60,000 nucleotides of DNA from Tubiluchus corallicola (lineage: Eukaryota; Priapulida; Priapulimorpha; Priapulimorphida; Tubiluchidae). This document shows positions 36,001 through 49,700 of the stretch, one piece after another (positions within the stretch are counted from its first letter, which is position 1; each line of letters starts with the position of its first letter). Where the stretch lies: positions 312,001 through 372,000 of the forward strand of contig JAQGDQ010000046.1 in NCBI GenBank assembly GCA_030141605.1, given 5' to 3'. Under the pieces are notes generated by a model, which saw only the letters and a list, made by a program, of their open reading frames with translations, did no database searches and had not been told where the DNA came from. Both the position numbers and the translations under genes were made by a program.

Positions 36001-38697
36001 GTAAGCGCATTTAAAGTAGTAGCTGCTGGTGTTATGGACTTACTAAAGGATCATGCTGCTGTCACAAGTAACTTCAGTGCATTATAAATGAAAATGTAAT
36101 ATAGTGGTTAGTGCTTGAACATTAAAATCCATTCGATTCCTATTTATTTGCTACTAATTTAAGGCTTGTGATGGTCGGAGACTCTGGAAATGCCTGAACA
36201 TACTGGGAAATTCAGCTACTCAAAGATTACTACATCGTTTCTTTTTGATAGTGATTTAAAAAACTGTGAGAACTCATTTTGAAGTATTAAGGCTACATCT
36301 ACACTCAATTCTGTCAATTTAAAAGTTTTTTTGGAAAATGCAACCAATTAGAAAGATATCTTGCTACATTGCCACTGAGTGACTGCAGTACTGGACTTTC
36401 AAAAATGGCACTTAAGGAAGAAACTATAGTCTCCTTAAACAATTTCAGCACTTTGAAATAAAAGCCCACAGTTGAAAATACAGCGGACATCTAAAGATGG
36501 ATTGTCCTGCCTTTTTCTGCTTGCTCATGGTACTATTGTACTGTGCCGTGATGACGGTGATGTTCTTCCAGTTTATGTATGGTGTATCCCCATCTGAACA
36601 GAAAGCTGATGCTAAAGATGTGCCTGGACAAGTACCAATGCGAGTGTAAACCAGGTCTTTCGAGAGTTTGCTATTTTCAAATGAGAAATTTGAAATGGTA
36701 TTTATACTCAGTAGAGCTTTGTGCATCATTTAGTACGCATGGCCAAGCAGAATCGTTTTAGGACTATGGTTCTGGAACATTTAACGCAAACACAATACAG
36801 TTCAAGAGGTACATTTTTTGTGTTAGTTGTGATATTATCTCACCATATCCCGTTTTTGTTATATTTATGTGTATTACATGAAAATTTGTTTTTAAATGTG
36901 TAGTAGGTACTTATTAATTAGTTTATGAAAGGTATTGATGTTAATTCGTAGAGGTTTGTTCTAGATTTAGTGATTAATCTAATCTAGTTGCAGCTTAAAG
37001 CTGCATTGCATTTTTGATAAAAATGTAATTAAATTGTATAGAATTGTTTATAAGCAAGAAATTTTTATGGTCCATAACAAATTAGGAAACAGTGTCTTGG
37101 AGTGCTTAGCATAACGGTGAGCACGTTGTGATATTTGTCATATAACAAGAGTATAATAATAAAAACAAGAGGATAAGAGCATAATAAATACCAGAAAAAT
37201 GACATAAATCCTTGCTAAACTGGGATTTTAAATCGCATACTTCTCTTTGTTCTAGTAATCTTTCACAGTGGAATTTGCTTGTTACGGATACTGTCGAATC
37301 ATTAGCAATAACCTTATCAGGGAGCAGTGTTTGCTGTATTTATTATGTATTATGTATTTATGTGTACTAGCCCTATTCGAGCAAATGTTTGCATGCTGTT
37401 GCAAGTTCTATTATTCCGTGGGTCGAATGAGGAAATTAAAACTAGTTGAGCCTGCTTTTATCATAACTTTCATTTAGTAATGTGTGATGCATTCGCACCT
37501 GATTGTGCGTGAGGAAAAGTTTATCCAACCAATTTTCTAGTGCTTGTAATGAGCTGCTTTGCGTTTTCGAATAGTGTACTTAGGATCAACTGCAGCAGTA
37601 ATCCGTCATTTTAAAAAAAATTGTCACGTTCTAGCGAAATTTTAACTGAAAGATCGTTCAGGTATGGAAGTATTCATACGGTAGATAGCTAATATTTTGT
37701 TGCTATTTTCACAGGTGTTAGTAAAACTGCGATAAGGAGTGAGTCACTGTGATGTTGATGATGATTACTACAGCTAGTATTCATTTAATGTGGATGAACT
37801 ATCTCATTTTGTCAGCAAGATGAAAACCTCAGACACCATGAAACCAGAAGGTAATGTAGAAACAGCTCAAGCAAACTAAATAACACCAAAGCCTTTCCAA
37901 GTTTTATTGATCCATAAAAGTCAGTAAGAACTTTCAGGTCCATAACCACAACCTTTATCTCTGTTTTATAAACTAACACAGAATAATACACTGTGTAAGA
38001 ATGTGTCTCAAAGCACTGAAATAAAGGGACCAAAGCATCTTTCAAAGTATAGCAGGATTGTGTCGGCTGATATTGTTCAGATGATAGATTTTTTTACTGC
38101 TTTTATACGTACATATATATATATATTCCTTTTTCCAGTTAACAGTAGCATTTTGTGTTTTGGATAAGTAGTATAGGCCTGCAGATTACATGTCGTTTGG
38201 TGAATTTTGATGCCAGGCCAGTGTTGTCAATGCCTGCATTTGAATGTCAACAATTCTAAAAGTTTCTGTGAGTGTATAAATTTTACTAAGCCATTTATGT
38301 TCCACCCACTGATGGTCCCACTATGTAGATTTGATGAAAATTTGGCTAATTTTGAAGATTATCGCTTTAAAACCTTAAGTTTACAGAGCATTTACATGAG
38401 ATGATGGTGATGGTAACAATCACTTTTGATATGATGATAACATGAAGTTGAAATCCACAAGGAGGAAAATGACGACGGCAGCAACAAAAATGACTGAGAT
38501 TGTGAGGCTGATGTTGATGTTGATGAGATGATCTATTTTATGAATTGCAGATTGTACAGTGTTTTGATTACAGATCATTTCTAACATTTTTTGTATGGCT
38601 TTGCCCCTACGTCTTACATTTCCAAATTTTAGTCTTTTGTTGTACACAAGCTTTGGCAATTCTGAGCAATAATTTTAATGGGAATCTCTTTGCACAG

Positions 38698-38801
38698 GTT
38701 CAGTCACTCGTCCGGGGATGATCTCACTACATCAAAGCTTGGAAGCCATTCCGAAATCAGAATTCTTCCAAAAAGAACGACATCAGTGGAATACAAATGA
38801 G
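38698..38801 (+). CDS. CAMTA: CAMTA exon: start of CG-1
   Basis: The acceptor TTTGCACAG ends at 38697 and the donor is GTAATA at 38802. It encodes [20 protein letters not shown] then NE; the ERxxWNTNEE signature opens the CG-1 domain. It enters in phase 1 and leaves in phase 0. Earlier leader exon(s) are required. Confidence 0.93.
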
Positions 38802-41800
38802 GTAATATTAGTGTGTAGCACTGTGTGCATTGTGCTACCACTGCAAATGTTTTTTATTTTCTAAAGAAAATTTGATAATATTATTATCTTTTCCATTAAG
38901 GAAGGTTCAAAGCTCCCAAACCTCTACCCTTGCACACTTGCAAAGTTTAATCATCTGCTTTTAGTTATGAAGTTTTGATTTTTGTTTTTGCTTTGATTTT
39001 GTTTTACTTAAAAACGTCAAAGAATTTTAAGTTTAAAATAGTTTAACATTTTAATACCTCATTCATTCAATTTTGGACAAAAATATCGTATTAAATGAAA
39101 CCCTATGCTGGAATTGCATAACACAATCTGCACCTGCAGGTGATAAAATACTGATGCTAAAATAATCAGACACTTGCATGAAATGATAACAGAAATTAAT
39201 AGTGCGTTGCTCGCTAATGCAGACTATTCAGTAGTATGGGTCTCAACTTTTTCATGACAACAAACAGGCTAACTAGATTTCCTAAATGATGTTTGATACA
39301 CCCTTATACAAGGGTTTTTAAGATAGCTGAGCATTTTTACTTGTTCTGTACTATGTCACGTTGATACCTGCTATGCTATCTGCTTAGCCTGTAATCCAGA
39401 AACAGTTGCATAATTACTGATAATTACAATTGGTACGGCCACGAATTATGTCATCTTCAGGGTTCTTTTACTTCTACACATATATTGTCATTATTATGCA
39501 GAATTATTATTCATTAATTCTAAAAATGTTACTCCTCATCCATGAAAACTGTGAAATCCTTAAAAACTGTCTGTATGAATCATGCAACAACCTTCAAATG
39601 AGGATGGAAATATCAGTTGAAGGTCGTGTCAGCAGTTCTAAGTAGGAGTATTTACTTAGTTCACACCCAAACTTTTGCCTGTACCATAAACTGTCTTCCT
39701 GCAAATTGTAATGTTAAAATACTATCACACTTGTTTAGTGGGCCTACAGCAGTGTTATTGATACCCCTGCTTTTGGTATTACTTGTCAGGAACTTTTTAG
39801 TTATTGCCTTTTCGTTTTGCAGCCACCCTTGCTTGGATGGTCCACTATCTTATGAGCGATGTGGTGATTTATTTTAAACACTGTAAAAATAATGTTGCTT
39901 ATTAGGTGCTTAGTAAAATGCCATTCACAGGTTTGATCTTTTGTGTCTGTCTTATTTGCTGCCATTTAATCACGCTACTTCTTTTATGAGTGAATTTGTC
40001 TGCTGTTGACTTTGCGCAAGTAGTTTCCATCGGCGTTCGGGAAATTGATTGGTTTATTCAAGGCAAGTATTAGGATATTGCAACGCGTCGATGATTAATT
40101 GAGAGCGAATGTTAAGCGTCAGCGACTTTGAAAAGATATCTGCCTCCGCTTGGATATTAAATGCAAATTAATGAACAAGGAAAAGAGAACAAGCGTACTT
40201 TCAAAATCAAACAAGTCTAATGGAAAATATGTCCTTTAATTTATCATTGAAGTGTTTTTTTAAAATCTTTTGATACTGTTGTACATGTTAAGGCATGGTA
40301 ATATGCCTGCCTTAGAACAGTGTTGGCCTATTTTTTCTGATTGACAAAAAATATGCAGCCTGAAAAATAGGATCCTAATTGGAATGAACCCATAATTACT
40401 AATTTTTTAAATCAAAGTTAATTAGAATGAGGGAAATATGGAGAAGTCGGGACTAAGCCTGGATTTGGACAGGGACCTTCATATTTCAAGGCAATGCCTC
40501 AACCACTGCATGCCTCAGCCCTGTTGTTGAAATTCTTTCTGTGATGGCCTACACGCCTACACTTTCTTGGCTTTTTGCACTGACCCACAAAACTAATTCC
40601 TTACCAAAACTGAATTGGGTGTGAAAAATCGAAATGATTGTGTATTCGTATTTTTGGGAGGCATTTAATGAATTTGCTGAAGCAGAAACTTGATAAAATT
40701 TGGTTACTTTATACGAGTTGGATCTCTAATATTGGGTGTACAACTAGTCTTTGACCAGCTGGCCAACATTTTCACTGCAATGGCATGCACTTTTCTGCAA
40801 AATGGCTTAACGTAAATTACGATTCTGATGAAGACTTTTGGTCTCTTCCGAAAAGTATTCTTTGCTTTTCATATGTAATTGTCTGTTGCTTGATTGTTAT
40901 TTGTCTTAAAAGTTGTGTAATTAAGTAATGAAAATATGTTTCAGGAAATCGCCTCCTATCTTATTTCATTTGAGAAACACAAAGAATGGTTAAGCACAGA
41001 GGTGAAAATCAGGTAAGATTTGTTGCTTTTGACAACTCTGTCATGTTTTGCTGAAATCATGAGTATACATTTTATGATTAATTAAGTTACTTGCAATGTT
41101 GTGCATTGGATGTGCACATGTTTTTGCAAAATTCTTTTTAGCTAGTATGATATAAATAAATAAAATTCTATTTGGTTTCGAACAGCATTTTTTATTTTTA
41201 AAGTATTAATTTTTTATTACAGCTCAAATATGAGTTAACATTGAAATTTGTGTCACACTTGTTTAATATTGATTACATTATTTTTTGGATTAGTTTGAGT
41301 CTTTTTGCAATGTGTGAATATGGTTGCACATTTAATTCATTTTTTTATTAAAGATACTCTTTTTTCTAGCACAAGAAAGCACTTTTCATAAATAGCGCTT
41401 AACTACGTGTCTTAAAATTTTGCATCACTTACATGCTGTCTTAGCAGTAATGCTGCATAGAACTTGTAAATTTAAACTCCTGAGATGACCCTTAGACGCA
41501 GTTATTTTAATGATACTTTGTTTGAAATAAGTTTAAACTAGTGGAAGTTTTTGACAAAAATTGTGGAAACATTCTGCTTCTGTGACAGAAGATTCTTTAT
41601 GTGACAGCTTTTCTTTTGAAATAAAAAATGTTTTTCAAAACAGTTAGCATCGTGTATGTAAGTACTGTTGTGCTTGACATTAAAAGCTTTAGTGGAAACG
41701 GAATTTGTCACCAGTGACCCGTAACTCAAGACTCTGAAGTTTATAATATTGACTTCGTTGAATTTGCCATTTTTGATTACTAAGGAATTGCATTTTATTT

Positions 41801-44800
41801 TAGCAAAATTGAATGTATAATTTTTTGACAGGTAACCCGTTACCAGTCTAATTAAAAACTAAGGCCTGTGTTGTTTTCTTCGCAGCCAAGCACAAAATTT
41901 AGCCTCACAATTACTTCCTGTCCCAGCTTCATAAAATTGCAAAATAATAATTAATTTTACTATCAATAGCATTTTAACGTTAGCTTATTCAAAGCTGTTT
42001 AAGGAAAACAAAAGTACAAATTAATGTAATTTTGTAGAAACTAACAAAACCTGACAGAAGCATTTTGCATAATTATAAAAAAATGTGAGGCCAAAGCTTT
42101 AAGTGGGTTTCTAACCTACAACTTTTAGATATAAAGTCCGGCACTCAGACAGTTGCGCCACGTGTCTTTCGAACAATCACGGTCGGTTTATAAATTTTGA
42201 GGTAAACTGTGCGTGAATCCAATTTCACATGTGAGAATTTCTGTTATTTAGCCTCGAATTAGTCGATCGATGTTTGCGCTCATTTAGGTATTTCCCAAAA
42301 AAACTTACATCGTTTCGTAACCCAGCTCTTTCTTTTTCTAAAGAGCTATTAAACTTCCTTAAACAAACCTATAACACGCTCGACGAACGTTTTTTCTCGA
42401 TGATGTTTTGCAAATATTTCAGCAATGAAATCAGACTTTCTTTCGTTTAACCTGCAACTTGATGTCCAGCGCCCACCAAAATCGGCGAAACTTATGTAAT
42501 TGGATTCACCTCATCAAGACCTTTCATTTGATATATTACACAGTACTGTTACTCTAAGTCGGAAGCATTGGTGTCCCCGGCCCCTCGATTTTGGTTTTTG
42601 TCCCCTAGCACAAAATTTTCCCATACACAAAGGGCTCATATTCACTCATGCACAACTCAACCCCACCTAGCAACATACCAAAAATTGTAACCCTAGCTCA
42701 AAAAACTGTAGGAGGAGATCCAGCCTAACGGTAAAAAGAAGCCCTTCCTGCTCCTTGATCTTTGGCCTAAGGGTGATGGGTTACACAAAAATATAAATCC
42801 CCCTACCTGAGCAGTGCCCTGTGAGTTTCGTAAACTTAACGTAGTGTGTGTGCAAGTTATTTAAAAAGCAAAAAAGCACAAATAGATAAATAAACAAAGA
42901 ATAAAAGCCAGGCGTAAATTAAGACGATTCTGCTGTAAAATAATCAGAGCCTTCGTAGTACACTCTTCACTAACTAAGCAAAAGTCTAAATTACTTTATA
43001 TTCATTATGATCTATAGTGTGTTTTTTGGTGAATCAGTGGTACGTGCTGGGATGGCAATGCAGAGCCATTTTACCAGGTGACGTGAATATTTAAAATTAT
43101 TAAGAATTTTCTTTTCCAGTTACATAAGTCTTTCAAACAAGTAAGCGTAATGCTAAGTAACATAACTTTGTGTGGGAAGTTCTTTGGGTTAAAATTTCTC
43201 TTTTCCTCGTACTAGGAGAACTCTGGTGTTCACACATTGTCATTATTTTATGAATATGCAACTGGTGTTTTATGTTGCATATAATACTTTTAAGCCTTCT
43301 GTGAAGATTCCTCGTATGTAAAGAGAAACCCTAGTGTTCACACATTGTCATTATTTTATGAGTACGCAGGCGGCCTTTTATGTTGACAGAAATTCTGCAG
43401 TTTTCAAATTTCATTAACAACAACCCCATTCAATGCCGATGGTGCACGCTTCTGAAGATGAAATTAGAAAATCTTTCTATAACTAGCCTGCAATTTTGGA
43501 ATTTTTTTATTTATTTAAATTAGCTTCTTCCTTAGTATTCACTGTGTGTCTGCTAATGGCGTCACCAACTTCAGTGTAGTTGCTGAGGTGATGAAGTTTG
43601 ACTTCATGCCTCAGTCACCTTAGTCATTAAACAATGCAAAACAGCTAAATTATTCATTCAGTGATGTTAAAAGACTCTAAATAAGCCAGTAGGTTTTCTC
43701 TGCAGATACATTCTGCTTTTTCCATAAGAAGCCTTGCACTCTAATAAATAATTAACATGGAATCTGATCGTACGTGCAGCTACCTATAATTCTTTCGTTG
43801 CAAATTACCTCTGTTGGATAATGAATGCGCAAACGCACCTGCTAATGAAAAATAATCTATCCAAGATAGAGACTAATGCTGTTTATTGATATTTGCTTGA
43901 CTAGTGATCCTGAGGTCAATGGTAGGCACCGAATGGAATTGATTATTAATTTTTAATTTATAATTTAATGGCTTGCAATCGTCAACTACATGGTGCCGTC
44001 ATGAATAATTAATGCATTTGCATATGTATTTTTGAATATCAACACCACCACTATGCTTTGTAAATGCGTAATAGTTCTCAGAACATCTTTTATTCTGTTA
44101 ATTAACAGATGCTTTTCATCATTTAGTTCTTGCCCACTCTATGCCGTACCATGTGCTTCTCATAAATTCTATTAAATTAACAATTTTTTGAAAGTTAACA
44201 ACCTAACTTAATGTGGGTACAGTCTGAGTATTGCATTAATGTTTGCTTAATATATCACTTAGTACTATTGATTTTTTCCTCATTAGGTATATTTTTTACA
44301 GATTTATGGATTTGTATATGCTATTTTCTCAACAACTACTGAACCATCTGTGACAAATTATATAACAAATGAACTGTCTCTGTCTCGTTGAGTCCCATAG
44401 ATAATTTATTTTTGAATTCGGGATCTCTGGGAAGCGCCACAATCGAAATACCTACAAAAATCAGCGTTTTTGGCTTGTTTTTTGCCAATAGATCTGAAGA
44501 ACGCCAGTGCGAGAGTGGGGTAGTATACGTCATTGGAAAGAGAATTCAGCATATAATGCAATAGGTATAGTTTGGCTTCCCTAGAAGCTCAGGAGTTGCC
44601 ACAATAAGGGTTTTTCCAGATTCATTCACTCAAAATTTCCTAAAAATTGCGAAAAAATCGATTTTTGAGGCGAATTCAGTTTGGGCAACTTGGAAAATGA
44701 TAAGCCGACACTCTCGGTAAAAGAACGAAGTGGTCTATAAAGTGTGAATGGTTCATTTTCAGAGATGCCCACTTAATGAAATGAGGGAGGTTGTATTTCA

Positions 44801-46757
44801 TAGTTTTGTCAGCCTTCCCATAACTGCTCCCTACTGCAACAGCCATTGTCTTTGTATTTCAGGAATGTGCGGCTGTTTAGGGCATTGCCACCATTCTATT
44901 GTAGTTTAAAGAGAGCTATTATAATTGTTATATGTCTGTTAACCTTTATCACTAAAGGGACATTAGACAAAAAACTATGTAGAATGTTTGTGCATTATTG
45001 ATTGTATGCAAAATGTTTTTGTGGGGTTTGACTAGTAGCATATTATTTTGTAACAGGACGAATTATTTCTTGTAATTAAAATAAACTGTTATATTTCTAA
45101 ACAGTTGGGAAGCTATTGTTTAGTTCCTACTGAAAATTATTGCTTCTCTGCTCAGCATTAGTATATGCACCACAGCATACACTCAAAATGAAAAGTTTTA
45201 GTGTATTTATGTTATAATTCAAGTGGTGGAATAGAATTTCAGTCTTCCTATGCTGCTTCAGAATTGTTGACACCATATGATGCCAACGTTTATCATTAAC
45301 GGTTACATCGATCATAAAGAACATTGCTTTTAACCATAGGCATGGCAGTTATGCGCAAGGTCAATAATTGCATTCTGGAGTGCATCGAGAGCCATAATGG
45401 GTCTCCTAGGATGTGGCACTTATAATGTTTTCACATATAACACATGCTAATGTGTAATGCGTGTGCTGTGAGCGATTAATGCAACTTGCTCGAGTAAGGA
45501 TGCATAAATGAAGTTTGTGAGCGAAAAGGGGAATCTTGAACAAGGGCCGTCGTCTTTGTGTTTGTTAAGCGAAAGTTTGTTAATGCACAAAAGAGAGTGA
45601 CTCCATTTATTATGTACTTAGTAAGCTGTCATGCAGCCTCTCTGAAATTTGGCAGTTTCTTGTGTTACCCTGTGATAAAAATTGTTTTTGCTCATATCAC
45701 AGAATTCCATACTTTAGTTTCCAAAACACAGTCCAAAGCACTGCTTTCAAGACAACCTAACTTGTTCAAACTAGTTTCAGTTTTCTGAAGCTGTAGTTAG
45801 CATGCTTGTAAACCTTAAAAATACTTGAATTTTACTCCAGAGACCCTCACTTCAGTTTACTCAAAAAATGCTTTCATCAAATATTTAAAGTGAGAGCCTT
45901 TAGATCATATCTAACTATTTTTATACACATTTAGCTTTCTGTTATTGCTGCATAACATTTCTCTATGCTTCATGTTTTTACGCTTTTCACGGAGAAATGT
46001 CGAGCGCTTTCATGTCAACTAATTACTTCTTTATTACATTATTTAGTGAGTGCAAGTGTTAAAAACATGTAAATGCTTTGTGCTTTTTTTGTAAACTTGA
46101 ATGTTGATTTGGAGTCTTGTTAGTGGTGCCACATCATTTAAATGGATTATTGTTTTCGTTACATAAAGGCATACACATCAGTCCAAAGCCTAAGCTTACC
46201 TGTTTTATTGAATTTTATATGAATTATTTTTCAGGCGTTAAGAACCTTTTTAAAAAACCAACATTTTTGATGTATTGCGGAGTGTTATATTCGACCCCAC
46301 AAAAAGTGCATGACTGTGCAAAATTTGACAAAATAAAATAAGACTTTAATGTTACCTGTACATGTGTATAACAGGCTGTGGTTAATTGATTACCATTACA
46401 TCTATCAATCTTTTGATAAAAATTATATTAGTACTATGTACTTTCCATTGTTACCAACCTTTTTTCTGAGTTTTCTACTTTTCAGACCTAGGTCAGGAAC
46501 AATGTTGCTGTACAGTCGAAAGACGTGTAGATATCGACAAGACGGGTATTACTGGAAGAAACGCAGGGATGGCAAGACAGCCCGAGAAGACCACATGAAA
46601 CTAAAAGTACAGGGAGTAGAGGCAAGTGTAATCTACCATCCAATTTAATGGCAAAATTTCAATATCGTCTATTAAATTGTTCAGTGTGTGTATTTTTCAA
46701 TAAATTCCTCTTCAGTTTTTAATTGAGATTTTAGTTTATCATGTTTTCTTCCATTCT

Positions 46758-46798
<41 letters not shown>

Positions 46799-49700
46799 GT
46801 CTGTCTCTCACTCTCATTCTCTGTCTCTCCCCTCCTCCATTTCTTCTACCAATTTGCAAAAAAGCGTGTTGATATTACACGCCACACGTGTAATGATGAT
46901 ACTCATGTAATCTTTCAATCACACTACATGACATAAAATTGCAAATTAATTCCTCTGCGGCTAATCCCAGTTGCGAAAACGCAGATATTTTTCTTGCCGT
47001 TGTCATGGAAATTGCAGCTTCCGCATTGGCGGTCACTTCTTGTGCGAAATCCCCAAAGAGTTGGTATTTAGCTAACCTTCCTGTAGCATTGCAGACTGAG
47101 TTTATCCAGAATTTTCTCTGCTTGCCTTTTATGGTAAATGATCCAGCAAGCATTTGTAATCAATATCAGTTGGTACAGTAGAGAGTGTTAAAATAAAGGC
47201 TGCAGTTAGTAAATTTTAGATATGTAGATCTGCATAAAGATGCTTGGCGAGTTATTATTATAGTTATATAATAACTACATACATTTGGAAGTGAGGGTAG
47301 CATGTTTCTGTTTTTCCCTTACAAACTGAGGGATGCCACTGCATGATGATTTTGCAGTAAACGTGAACAACATGCCCTTTAAAACTATTATTTTCGATTC
47401 CTACAAACAGCCTATATATTGTGTATTTATGCATTTTATTTGGTTTGTGATTAGTTGATGGCTGATTCTGAGAGTTAAGCTTTTTTTATTTTGACTTGAA
47501 CTACTTATTAGATGCTAAATTTATATTCTACTTATATTTAAATTGTGTATTTGCAAGATTGCGCGTATGCGTGCGTGCGTGTGTTTGTAAACTTTTTAAA
47601 AAAACTGCTAATTTCTTTTTGTAAGTTCTCTTATCATTATTATTATGCTTTTAAGTGAAAGTCATTAGAAACCTCCGACTAGGCTTGCTTTTCTTGTATA
47701 ATTTACAATAATTGGCACATAAAATTAACAGTAAACATTTTAATTTTGAATGCAGAACTAGTAATGACTGGAAACTTCTTGTAATTTTGGTAGCACAATG
47801 CCCTGTTTTGTTCGGGAATCGGCTCCATTTGCCTTGTTTTGAATAATTGTTTTAACTTTGCTGTGATCTCATACTGAACACTAAACACAAAATTGTTACT
47901 GTCGTCTGTACTGCAGCTGCATTAGGGCAGTGTAGAAGCTAATGAGCATATAGGCTTCCTATATATATAGCCCTGTTTGTTGTTAGTCTTAATTGTATAC
48001 TGATGACGATAAAGCTCAGAAATATCTGGGTTCTTATTATTTGAACAGTTTCAGTTTATCATATAAATAAGGCCAGTTATGATCTTTTTTGTTTGAAAGT
48101 TTTCAGGCTTATCAAAGAAGAAATTATGTTGCTACAAACTGAGTTTGTTTTGCTTGCATCCAGGATTTTTATACAGCACTCCTTTTTTCATTTTTTCATA
48201 TACTTTTTAATTTTAGCAATGCTTTCAACTTTGATTGAAACTAGTATCATATTGACCAATGTCATTACAGCTTGCTTGTATTTATAATATTATTATCCTC
48301 CTTATGATGAAATTCTGATAATGAATTATATTGCCATCTTTCTGATATTTTTTATAAATGATGACAATTCGATTAATAATTTGATGAATTAATAAGTCTA
48401 GTTATGCCTCATGGCTACATGTCCTTGCATTTATAACCGCAAATGCTATCATTGCAAATGTAGGATAACTCATACAGGGATTTTTGTCATTTCATTGTGT
48501 CAGGAATCCAATTTTCCACTTTTTAATTCATGATTCATGTTAACTGACAAACACAAGGACTAAACACATGGAACTTGCAGGGTAGACACCAGTGGTAGGG
48601 GCCTTGAAAGTGTTGTAATGAATGGTGACCTCTGTCTGTCAAAGGTCAAGGAGACTGGACATCAATTAGTTTTCAACTGTCATGTTAAGGCAAATGTATA
48701 CCAGAGTTTTAAAAAGATAAGAATGTTTAAGGTCCCGAGATACAAGCCAAAATTCATAACATTGAATCATTGAATAACTTCTAAACTATAGACTTGTTCT
48801 TACAAGTTCAATCAATTTACATGCATTTTTTATGGATTTTGTGAAATCCTAGACACTGTTTTAATCCGCGAGCAGGACCAAGAGGTCCGGAATACCAAGA
48901 GGACTTAATGTTAGGCATCCAACCCAGAGTAAGCATGGAGTTTTTGCGGTTTGATAAGCAAAGGACATTGTCAAGTGTTAAACAGTGTCGTGCTCGAATT
49001 GGAATTGTTTAAAGGTCCGGGGTTGGAGCCAAAAACGAGATAGGAATCTAAATGTGCAAATTAGGGCAAACTCCTCACACATGAGTAAACTACATTGAAT
49101 CAGGTACAGTCAAGTGATAATTTATCACAAGCGTCATGCACACTGGTTAGTCATTCTTGAGTGTATTAATGTAGAAGTATTGACATGAGTTAATTTATGT
49201 TATGCTTGCTGATTTGGATCTGAATTCATTCGCTGTTGTTTAATTCATATGTTTCCTTGTTTTAGTGTCTGTATGGTTGTTACGTTCATTCAGCTGTTCT
49301 GCCAACATTTCACAGGCGGTGCTACTGGTTACTTCAGGTGAGCTAAACATTATTGCCATAAATTATACTAATAATTCAATAAACATGATCACAACAGCAG
49401 CTCTACCAAATGGCGCACATTTTCATTTGCGATTTGTAATGGAAAGTGACATGACTAAGCATGTGCTGCCACCTACATTTAAAATTATTTATTATTGTAA
49501 CTTGATTTTAGTTTAATACAGGTTGTGGCGTTGATCGGTGCTGCTCAGTCACCTATACCTGCTGGGCTTCCCTTATATGGTAGTGAAGATTGCTAGTGAG
49601 TTTTACTAGCCAATCAGGTAAGCTCAGCGGGTGTATGTGACTTGGGTAGCTCTGCCAAAGACAAGCCTATGATTTTTTTTCTTATTATTATTGCTGCTGA

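Noticed and set aside
36101-36140. tRNA-like A box (ATAGTGGTTAGTGC) and B box (CATTCGATTCC) on the + strand
   Set aside because: The box spacing is about 29 bases, roughly 15 too short for a tRNA. It may be a deleted SINE relic, but this is not strong enough to annotate.
44336-44533. 65-codon - strand open frame inside the CAMTA intron
   Set aside because: No domain was recognised and there is no promoter or neighbouring exon. It may be part of an undefined repeat.
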